Shown here: one piece after another, positions 56,668-64,000 of the stretch
Position numbering within the stretch: the stretch's first letter is position 1
Layout: the number at the start of each line of letters is the position of its first letter
Source of the DNA: Shinisaurus crocodilurus
Lineage: Eukaryota; Chordata; Lepidosauria; Squamata; Shinisauridae
DNA: 64,000 nt
Reading direction: 5' to 3'
Assembly (NCBI GenBank): GCA_021292165.1
Contig: CM037879.1
Location: 280,873,772-280,937,771, forward strand
Translations under genes and position numbers: made by a program
The notes under the pieces: model-generated
The model's database searches: none
Seen by the model: only the letters and a program-made list of their open reading frames with translations
Told to the model about the DNA's origin: nothing

Positions 56668-57612
56668 TGTGAAGAAAAGAGCCTTTGGGGGTTCCTGCAT
56701 GCATGCACGCACACACACACACACACCTCCTCATGTGTAAACCAAGTAAGGCCAGTTGGGGGGGGCTGGGAGGAGGCGAAAGGTACATAAAGCATAGGAT
56801 GGCGCATGGCGCCTGAGAGTCCGGTCTAGGGCTTTCATATGCAAATGTAGTTCAGGCCCAGTAAGCCATGAGTCTCGACTCATGAGTCTCCCTCCCCCTG
56901 CCTGGCCAGGTGAAGTTCAATCTGGCTGAAGACAGGAAAACTACAGAAAGGGGGAGGGGGGAAGAGCTATTTCCCAACATGTAGCCTGTGTGTCTTTGTC
57001 TTTGGGCCTGCATGGTTGCTGTAGAGCAATGGCAGGCCAAGCAGAGGCCCCAAGCCTTCGGGGGGGCCATCAGTAACCAACCCCAGGTAGCTCCTGGTGA
57101 AATTAGCTGATTGAGGGCTCTAGTAAAGGCAAGCATTGTTGGAGTCTACCCATCTCGAACCTGCAGGTAGATGTGGTAATCTCCATTGGGCAGCGAGGCT
57201 GTGCTGGATCTAACCCTGGAAGAGGACTGAACCTCAAGTAATTAGTTGAGTGCCTGAGAGATATTAAGGAACCAGGTTTTGTTATTTTGTAGCTCTGTTT
57301 CTGTGTGCCAAAGTGTCTCTCTTTATTTTGTGTGCTTCTCTCATTTCCCTAATCTTGTTGTAAAATGCTACCTTGGTTTTGTAAAATGTCTTGGTTTTAC
57401 CCCACATGGTGTTTGTGGATTGCTCTGCTTGGTTCAGTATCTAAATCCCGGTTACAGAATTAAAGGCAAGTCCCTGAACAGAGATTCAAGTAGGGCTGCA
57501 AGGAGCTGAGGCTTGGCAATCTGGTACCTTGAGATCTCTGGGGGTCTTGGTTCCTTTGGGGTAGGAAAGGGTGGGGGTGTGGCAGGCCAGCCAGCCCCCC
57601 CCTTCCTCCACA
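56668..57612 (+). mobile_element. Solo LTR, family B, duplication GTTCC
   Basis: 945 bp, same family and orientation as 51827-52756 (TGTGAAGAAAAGAGCC to CCTTCCTCCACA). GTTCC is exact at 56663-56667 and 57613-57617. Different duplications show that the two B copies are separate insertions, not the two ends of one provirus. Confidence 0.9.
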
Positions 57613-58057
57613 GTTCCCACAAGCAGTTACCTCAGCCCTCTGCTTGCAAGCTTACTTAGAAAGGGGCCTTATAATTTCCCACCGTGCCCCCCTCACCCCC
57701 AACACGGCATTTCTGCAGGGCATTTTGGGAAATTAAAATGGCTGGCAGCTCTTGCTCCCTGAAAGGTGGAGCCTGGCTTGATTGAACTGAAGGACGGGAC
57801 TTATTTCCCAAGTAGGCATACAAAGGATTGCGCTGTCAATCTTTTGCTGTCTAGTAGTAGAGAGAAGAGGCCTAACCAAGAGCTATGTGGTTGGCAGGCC
57901 TAAACTCGCTCAGAGCGGAGAAGCGAGGCGGGCAATTGGCTCCCAGACCTTTTAATGCAGGCGCAGTGACAAGCCCTTGCAACGCGTGCCTGCGGGCTCG
58001 GAAAAAAGTGAGGAATCGATAGCTCGGCGCCTTTCCACGCAGTCTGGAAAGAGAACC

Positions 58058-58219
58058 ATGGCAACAGCAAGCAGGGCTCCTATCGACGACTCGGTATACG
58101 ACCGATACTGCCTGAAGCGATTCCTCTCCCCTTCCGCTGTTTTTAATAACGGTTTGCAAGGAACCCGCTTTATTTTAAGGATTAGTCGAAGTACCCTCAC
58201 ACCGCCGGAGATCAATTAA
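58058..58219 (+). other. Unassigned ORF with strong Kozak start in CpG island (possible first exon)
   Basis: An ATG in the context GAACCATGG opens a 53-codon frame starting MATASRAPIDDSVYDRYCLK and ending at TAA at about 58217-58219. The frame stays open a further 27 codons upstream to an ATG at 57977. I do not recognise the peptide. It lies 440 bp upstream of C2CD5 exon 1 on the same strand, inside the CpG island, so it could be an upstream ORF in the C2CD5 5' UTR, the first exon of a separate transcript, or chance. The composition (IDDSVYDRYCLKRF) looks more protein-like than most random frames here. Confidence 0.25.
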
Positions 58220-58261
58220 ACCTCGTCCGGCAGCAAACGTTTATAGCGGAACGAGACGGTG

Positions 58262-58497
58262 AGCGCACGCGCACAGCTATCATAATCCCCAACACCCCCC
58301 CCCGCCCGTCTCGAAGTTAGTCCGTTAGCCTCTATGTGTGCGCCTGCGCACAAGCAAGTTGGCCGCGCGCGGAGAAAAAAGGGGGGTATTAACGACTGCG
58401 CACGCGCGGTAAGCCACTGAAGTAGTAGGCGATTCTTTTTTGTATATGCGGAGAAAGAAAGAGGGGGGGGGAATCAGTTGCCCCGCGCGCATGCGCA
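58262..58497 (+). promoter_or_regulatory. Cluster of NRF1-type sites upstream of C2CD5
   Basis: Two perfect matches to the NRF1 consensus YGCGCAYGCGCR occur at 58397-58408 (TGCGCACGCGCG) and 58486-58497 (CGCGCATGCGCA). Two one-mismatch sites lie at about 58262-58273 and 58339-58350. All are within 400 bp before the C2CD5 start codon. NRF1 commonly drives TATA-less CpG promoters; its use here is inferred. Confidence 0.55.
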
Positions 58498-58655
58498 TTG
58501 GCGGCGTTCGCACCGTTTTTCGCTCTCTGCTCTGTCGACCGTGTCCACTCTATGAGACACGCGCCTTGGTCTTTACCTCAGCAGCAACCGCCGCGGGGAA
58601 AGGAGAAGGGAGGGGAAGACGAGGAGGAGGAAGGCGGGGGCGGAGCGAAAGGAAG

Positions 58656-58745
58656 ATGCCGGGGAAGCTGAAGGTCAAGATTGTGGCGGGGCGGCACCTG
58701 CCCGTCATGGACCGAGCCAGTGACCTGACTGACGCCTTCGTGGAG
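58656..58745 (+). CDS. C2CD5: C2 domain-containing protein 5, coding exon 1 (residues 1-30)
   Basis: The 30 codons read MPGKLKVKIVAGRHLPVMDR then ASDLTDAFVE, which I recognise as the N-terminus of C2CD5 (CDP138), a Ca2+- and phospholipid-binding C2 protein linked to insulin-stimulated GLUT4 vesicle fusion. The segment is the first beta strands of the C2 domain; the Asp residues in the MDRASDLTD loop belong to the calcium-binding loop region. The exon ends at GAG before GT at 58746-58747 (GAG|GTCTGA), a weaker donor than the ETNK1 ones, and the frame meets a stop just after it. The remaining exons were not found before 64000. Divergent orientation to ETNK1 matches the tetrapod gene order. Confidence 0.93.
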
Positions 58746-59689
58746 GTCTGACGGGGCGGGGCTTCTCCGAGCCGCGGGTCGCCTCAGGCTTGGCCGGACT
58801 CGAAACGGCGGCGGGCCTGTGGGTGGGTGGGGTAGTCGAGCAGCCTCCCGCCAGCCGGGCGCCTTGCAGGGCGTGCAGGACTACAACGCCCATCATCCCG
58901 TCAGCCGGCTACGGGCCGTGTTCTGTGGGCGCCAGCTTGCGGGGAGGCTGTCCGCAGGGAGCTGCCGCCAACCCCTGTATTTGCATAAATTTGCATACGG
59001 CTCTCGCGCGTGCAAGCTACGGTGGGGGGGGGCTCTTTTATTACTTGGGGAAGCTCACGTGGTTTTCTCCTCCCACCACCACCACCACCACCACCATAAT
59101 CACTTTATCCTCACAACACCCCTGTGAGAATTGCCCAGGGTCACCCAGGGAGCTTCATTGCCCCAGTGGGGCAATTCGAATCCCGGTCTCCGCTACATGG
59201 TGCTGGTTTTCGATTTGCACTGTTTGTTTTATGGCTACAATCCTGTTTATCTTAAGCTTATTTTATCCTTGAAGCAGTGGTCTGACTCTGGGGTAGCCTA
59301 AATGGGAGTGGGGCAGGCTTTGTATGTTATGTCAAAATACCTGCACATGGAGTTCTTGTTTGGTGAACTTGGGCCAGTCACTGTCTCCCCTAACCTACTT
59401 TAAAGGGTTGATCTGATAATAAAAGGTGTGTGTGTGTGTGTGGGGGGGGGGATGATCCATGCTCAGTGCCTAGAGTTCCTTGGTAGTAGGCAGAACACAT
59501 TGGATCAGCCAACATTTTATTCTATTTGCTTAGTTGCTGCTGCTTTTGTTAACCTAACTTACTGGTAAGATATGGACTGAACATCTAAATATATATCATG
59601 AGGCCTGTGTGTTGACCAGGTTTGTCCAGCTTGTGATCTATCAAGCTGAACTGAGCCCACTAGCTATGTATAAATTTCCAGAGGGTTAG

Positions 59690-59895
59690 CTGTGTCAGTC
59701 TGTAGCAGCAAAAACAACAGTCTTGTAGCACCTTAAAGACTTAACACATTTATTTATTGTGGCATAAGCTGTCATAGACACTGTCATCTTCATCAGCTGC
59801 AACCTGATGAAGTGGACAGTCCACAAAAGTTTATGCCAAAATAAATACATCTGAGTCTTTAAGGTGCCACAAGGTTCTTTGTTGTTTTAGCTGTG
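59690..59895. mobile_element. Foldback MITE of the 'rescue-like' reptile type
   Basis: AACAGTCTTGTAGCACCTTA..AAGACTTAACA on the left pairs with GAGTCTTTAAGGTGCCACAA..GTTGTTTTAGCTGTGT on the right; the inner arms TGGCATAAGCTGTCATAGAC and TCCACAAAAGTTTATGCCA also pair. No duplication was fixed. Confidence 0.65.
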
Positions 59896-59919
59896 TATAG
59901 TGGCCACCACCTTCTGAAA

Positions 59920-60130
59920 TAGCCCCTCCAGGAAAGATGAGCCACCGTATAACTGTGCCTCCCAGCCCCAACTCAGATGTCTCAGAAGGATACCATGGTT
60001 GATGCTATCAAAAAGCTGCCAAGAGGTCCAGCAGAACCAACCAGGACACACTCCCCCTGTCAAGTGACCAAAGCAGTGTCTGGCTCATAACCAGGTTGTT
60101 TGTTAATCTGCCTTATCTGGAAACCGCTGT
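59920..60130 (-). mobile_element. LINE reverse transcriptase fragment
   Basis: On the minus strand, frames read SVSWLVLLDLLAAF then, after a shift, DSINHGILL, matching the LLVLLDLSAAFDTxxHxxLL block (RT domain with catalytic-region Asp) of CR1/L2-type LINEs. Dead by frameshift. Confidence 0.7.
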
Positions 60131-60426
60131 AGCTGAGAAGCCGCTACACACTCCAACTTGCCCAAGAATGGAAGATTATCTTGGAAAATTATCCAGTACA
60201 GTAGGTTCAGGGAGAATTTTCTTCTTTTTTTTTTTAACAGAGACCTTACCACAGCCTGTATTTGGCAAAATGGAATCACATCTTGCTGCAAGAGATGTTC
60301 ACCACTATCCATATTCACTTGGTCAGTCATCGTCCCCTGGCTGCGTTTAGAAGCCAGGAAGAATAAGGGTCCCTCCAGGGTTGTCAAGTATCTGTTCAAA
60401 AGACATGGCTGTTGGGCTGTGTACAT

Positions 60427-60664
60427 TTATTTATTTATTTATTTATTATATTTATATCCCACCTTTTTTCCTGCAAGGAACCCAAGGCCGCTTACATAAT
60501 CCTCCTCTCCATTTTATCTTCACAACAACCCTGTGAGGTAGGTTAGGCTGAGAGTCAATGACTGGCCCAAAGTCATCCAGTGAACTTCATGGCTGAGTGG
60601 GAACTAGAACCCGGATCTCCTGAGTCCCAGTCCAACACTCTAACCACCACACCACTGGCTCTCT
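60427..60664 (-). mobile_element. Sauria-type SINE, full length
   Basis: The left (ATTT)n tail, then ATATTTATATCCCACCTTTT, CACAACAACCCTGTGAGGTA, GGTTAGGCTGAGAGTCAATG, and the reversed tRNA-like head AGAACCCGGATCTCCTGAGT and CACACCACTGGCT. Confidence 0.88.
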
Positions 60665-61089
60665 AGGTGTGTCACATGCTGCCCAGGCCTGGTGTAGATT
60701 GTTGTGTGTCTTTCCCAACCTGTGTGCAGCTTGTGCTGCTTGTGTGTTTGCTGCAGCCAACCCTATTTCCCTGGCACATGTATTTGCATGTGACTGGAAA
60801 TCTGTCTTTGGCCTTAGTGTGGTTCCTAGAGTTATGGATATATGTACAAAGGGAACATGTGTATCTGTAAATCTGCCCTGATTGTTAAACATGGTGATCT
60901 ACATAAATATTGTTCTTGTTATGCAAGTGTAAAAAGTACACATGATTGATAATTCTTGGAAGTGATTTTGATGTAGGAATTTTGTAAGATGTGAAGCAGT
61001 TTTGAGAGGAATTGATTTCCTCAGTGTCCACTTTCTAAAATGAGAAGTGCCCATGTTTCACGTGTTTATGTAAGATGCTTTCTTATTGA

Positions 61090-61400
61090 CCTGGTGTGCA
61101 CATAAGAACAACCCATCGGTTTTAAAACTTCTTCTGCTTTATAGTAGAAACAACGATCAGCTTCCATGGTTAGTTGCTGGGTTAACTGCTGGGTTGTTTA
61201 CCCCTAAACAACCCAGCAGTCCAGGTTTGCACACCACGCTGCACAGCCTAAGAAGGAGCCAATTTTGGGTTGTGCGCTAAAGTGGAAGAGGCAGGTGTGC
61301 TGCAGGCGGTGCACCCCCTCATGCATGACAACCCATCGGTTAAAAAAAACCAACCCAATGGGTTGTTGAGTTGTTACATACGAACAGCCCCATTAGCTCT
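61090..61400. repeat. AACCCATCGGTT hairpin repeat
   Basis: Pairs such as ACAACCCATCGGTTTTAAAA and TGACAACCCATCGGTTAAAA, with GCTGGGTTGTTTACC / GTAAACAACCCAGC arms. Same style as 985-3110. Confidence 0.5.
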
Positions 61401-62334
61401 AGACAGGAACTGGTGTTGGTTGTGTTTCTTCAATACTGACAGAATGCCGTTTGGCACATACACAGAAGCACTGTCTTTATTGTTTCACTTGTCTGATGGG
61501 GTGCATGCTGCTACTGAAAACAGGTTCTAAAACAGTGCTATTTAGGATAGTCAGGAGATTGATTCAGCTGGATGGCTATGATCCTTTGGAATCATCTGTT
61601 GTCCACTGTGATGTGTTTGGAAGATTTTTTGAGAAAAAGTCTCTCTCCTTCACTCCAACTTGGACAACAAGTTGGTGTTGGGATCTGTACAGGAAGTCCC
61701 CTTAGCATCTTGTCTGTCACAGTTGCATAGGTGGTTGATTTCACCTGAGGATGCAAACAAGTTACAGTACTTGGGAAATTCGGGTCCAGTACTTGCTTTC
61801 TTGACTCTTGCCTACCCTTGCTGGTGATGGCCAGTTGAGAGGTCCTTGTCAGTTTGGCAATTAATGTTTTTTTGGGGGGCCATCTTGAAGGAAGGGTGGT
61901 GGTTGTTTACATTATTTTCAATATCTACATTATAATGACAGTTTTAAATTAATAAACACAGTAGAAAGAAATGAATCCTACTGATTTTTGTGCATAGGTG
62001 TCTTGAATCTTCAGTGTTGAATACTATTAGTGTGCTGAGGAATACTACTGTTCTGTACTTGGGTCTTTTAAGATGCAGTGGGTGAAAACAGCAGAAGGCA
62101 TGAGCCTTTGCAATGTCTGAATTGTCAGGTGTGTTGTCTGATAAACACGCACCTGATCTTTCCAACATTAGTAAGACTTGTGTTTTCTGCAATTTCCCCT
62201 CTCTTTCCTAATTCTGTACCAATGATGCAAATAGTAATATCATAACTGGCCCCTATGGTTTTTCTGTGGTATTTTCAATATAAATACGTGTTCTCTTTTA
62301 GTCTGTTGTTTAAATTAGTTGTGATCAGTTTGTA

Positions 62335-62520
62335 TTTATTTTTATTTATTTATTATATTTATACCCCGCCTTTTTTCCTGCAAGGAACCCAAGGTGGCTT
62401 ACATAATCCTCCTCCTCCTCCTCTCCATTTTATCCTCACAACAACCCTGTGAGGTACGTTAGGCTGAGAGTCAGTGACTGGCCCAAAGTCACCCAGTGAG
62501 TTTCATGGCCAAGCGGGGAC
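62335..62520 (-). mobile_element. Sauria-type SINE lacking its tRNA head
   Basis: The tail and body (TATACCCCGCCTTTTTTCCT, CTCACAACAACCCTGTGAGG, GTGACTGGCCCAAAGTCACC) are intact; it stops at AAGCGGGGAC just before the B-box. Confidence 0.85.
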
Positions 62521-63184
62521 ATTTGATTTTTAAAAAAATGTGAGATATTGACAGTACCGTAGTGTCATAGTAGTAGCAGCAGCAGCAGACATAGTGACTT
62601 GCTTTTGGAACATTTCAGTATAGCCTATCTAAGTACCGTATATAGCAGTAAGTTTATGAAGACTGAGACACACATACTCCACCTATGTTACTGTTGCTCA
62701 TGGTGTCTCATGGGACATTACATTTCAAACTTCTTTTGACATAAGTATTGTTGAGTAAGGAAAACACAACAGAAGAAGTTGGGGCTGAATGGGCATGGAA
62801 AAGCTCCTATGCTAATGAAATAAATATAGCTTCTATGCCAATGAAGTGAGTTTACCCAATTTGCTATATTTATTTACTAATACTTTGATTTCTGGCTCTT
62901 TAATTTGGCATTTCTTAGCGCAGAATTCAAGACTTCCTGTTAAGCTTGTGAATTAATAGTATTAATTCTGTCTAATATATTCATGTGCTTTAAAAGGTTT
63001 TTCTGGATTAAAGGCTGCTTCAAGCTGTGTGCACATGCAATGTACATGCTCATGGTTGAAGCAGCTGCACAGATCTATTTCTCTGCATTTGCATGCCTTG
63101 TATGCAAGCTGGCTTCCTGCTGCATATATGTATGGTAGAATAGAAAGATGGAGTTCTTTTAAAATGTGGCTAGATAAACTGTTA

Positions 63185-63545
63185 CTCTATCAGCTTCAGG
63201 ACAGATAAAAGGAAGTACTTCTTCACACAGCGCATAGTTAAATAATGGAATTTATTGCTGCAAGATGTAGTGATGGCCACCAATTTTGGATGGTTTTAAA
63301 AGGGGATTGGACAAATTCATGGAGGAGAAGGCTATCAATGGCTACTAGTCCTGATGGCTGTATACTACCTCCAGGATGAGAGGCAGTATTTCTCTGTATA
63401 CCAGTTGCTGGGGAACATGGGCAGGAGGGTGCTGTTGAACTCATGTCCTGCTTGTGGGTTTCCTGCAGGCAGCTGGTTGGCCACTGTGTGAACAGAATGC
63501 AGGACTAGATGGACCTTGTTCCGTTCCAGCATGGCTGTTCTTATC
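63185..63545 (+). mobile_element. CR1-type LINE 3' end
   Basis: AGGACAGATAAAAGGAAGTA, CTTCTTCACACAGCGCATAG, AGGCTATCAATGGCTACTAG, ACCAGTTGCTGGGGAACATG, GACTAGATGGACCTTGTTCC, ending CATGGCTGTTCTTAT. This is the reference copy for the family named in several entries. Confidence 0.75.
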
Positions 63546-64000
63546 ATGTATGAAACAGGGCTAAGTGACATTTGACAAAACTATGTGGAGCAACAGCTGA
63601 AAACTTTGAAATGGGAAATTTGAATGTAATGCAGAAAGAGCTTCAAAGCAGGGGTGGAATTCAGGGGAGGCCTGGCCTATTTAGTTATTTTTAATGGTGA
63701 GCCCACTGTTATTATCTTGGGATTTTGGTAATCTTTACTTGTGTTAGCTTAACAGAAAGCAATAGAAATATTTTTAGAAAAGTAGCTTTGTTTATTTTTT
63801 TATTTCATCAAAATATTATACACCCACAAACTACAGCAGGTTTCAGAACACCTCAGAGTTTTGTGGCACATTGTACTAGTCTGAATTATGGTGGATTGAC
63901 AGTGGCCTAGTATCAGCTGTGAGGGCCTACCTCCTTTTTGAGTTACAAATCTACTTCTGCTTCAAAGCCATTGAATATGGGGATATTGGCAGAGAAACAT

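Larger units (their letters stand above)
30441..57889. other. Intergenic region between ETNK1 and C2CD5
   Basis: A 27-kb TE-rich interval without a supported gene. Listed elements cover most of 31.2-57.6 kb. The stretches 30500-31230, 31473-31950, 32790-33000, 33090-33890, 35700-36500, 36730-37450, 42300-43190, 43700-44120, 49390-49820, 52900-53440 and 57620-57889 contain nothing beyond short A/T-rich or G/C homopolymer tracts that I could name. Confidence 0.75.
57890..58990 (+). promoter_or_regulatory. C2CD5: CpG-island promoter of C2CD5
   Basis: CpG dinucleotides become dense from about 57.9 kb and fade after about 59.0 kb. The island covers C2CD5 exon 1 and about 700 bp before it. It lacks a visible TATA box and holds several NRF1-type palindromes (listed separately). 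Confidence 0.78.
58746..64000 (+). other. C2CD5: C2CD5 intron 1 (partial)
   Basis: No further C2CD5 exon was recognised. Contents: end of the CpG island, a short SINE piece (about 59095-59195), a foldback repeat (59690-59895), LINE RT debris (59920-60130), SINEs (60427-60664, 62335-62520), a hairpin repeat (61090-61400) and a CR1-type end (63185-63545). 61410-62330 and 62530-63180 show nothing that I can name. Confidence 0.7.

Noticed and set aside
51827..57612. The two family B LTRs as the ends of one provirus
   Set aside because: Each has its own exact 5-bp duplication (GATAC, GTTCC), and the DNA between them is a Helitron, LINE ends and a MITE, not retroviral genes.
58790..59272. 160-codon frame after C2CD5 exon 1
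   Set aside because: It is a GC-rich chance frame running out of the CpG island into a SINE piece and a (CCA)n repeat; not conserved protein text.

Overview
This is vertebrate nuclear DNA, most likely from a squamate reptile (a lizard). Three things point there: split genes with canonical GT-AG introns, many reptile-type repeats (CR1/L2-like LINEs, tRNA-derived Sauria-type SINEs, 5S-rRNA-derived SINEs, hAT, Tigger and Harbinger MITEs), and a head-to-head ETNK1/C2CD5 pair, which is the gene order known from tetrapods. It is not bacterial; almost all long open frames are chance or transposon-derived.

Two genes are supported. ETNK1 (ethanolamine kinase 1, Kennedy pathway) runs leftward from a CpG-island promoter near 29-30.4 kb. 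Seven coding exons can be placed to the base: 29464-29649, 16314-16573, 14803-14943, 14361-14503, 5002-5085, 3409-3569 and 55-128. They give about 350 residues in a continuous reading phase; the last roughly 23 residues lie beyond the left edge. C2CD5 (C2-domain protein) starts rightward from a second CpG island at about 57.9-59.0 kb, and only its first coding exon (58656-58745) is inside the window.

Layout: 1-29.6 kb is the ETNK1 body with TE-bearing introns; 29.6-30.4 kb is its promoter; 30.4-57.8 kb is an intergenic stretch made largely of layered mobile elements; 57.9-59.0 kb is the C2CD5 promoter; 59-64 kb is C2CD5 intron 1. Many insertions can be proved from their target-site duplications: four solo LTRs of two families (5-bp TSDs), a set of hAT MITEs (8-bp TSDs), a 2.3-kb Helitron with canonical TC...CTAG ends that contains a poly(A) retroinsertion (19-bp TSD) and a G-rich minisatellite, and Tigger-like elements with TA duplications.

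The most interesting signals are: three perfect TGACAGCTGTCA palindromes (TALE-homeodomain dimer motif) in ETNK1 intron 6; a cluster of NRF1 motifs before C2CD5; an unassigned ORF with a perfect Kozak start in the C2CD5 CpG island; 5S-rRNA-headed SINEs with a CR1-like tail; and a composite Helitron with a G4-prone tandem array. No clearly new gene system is visible.
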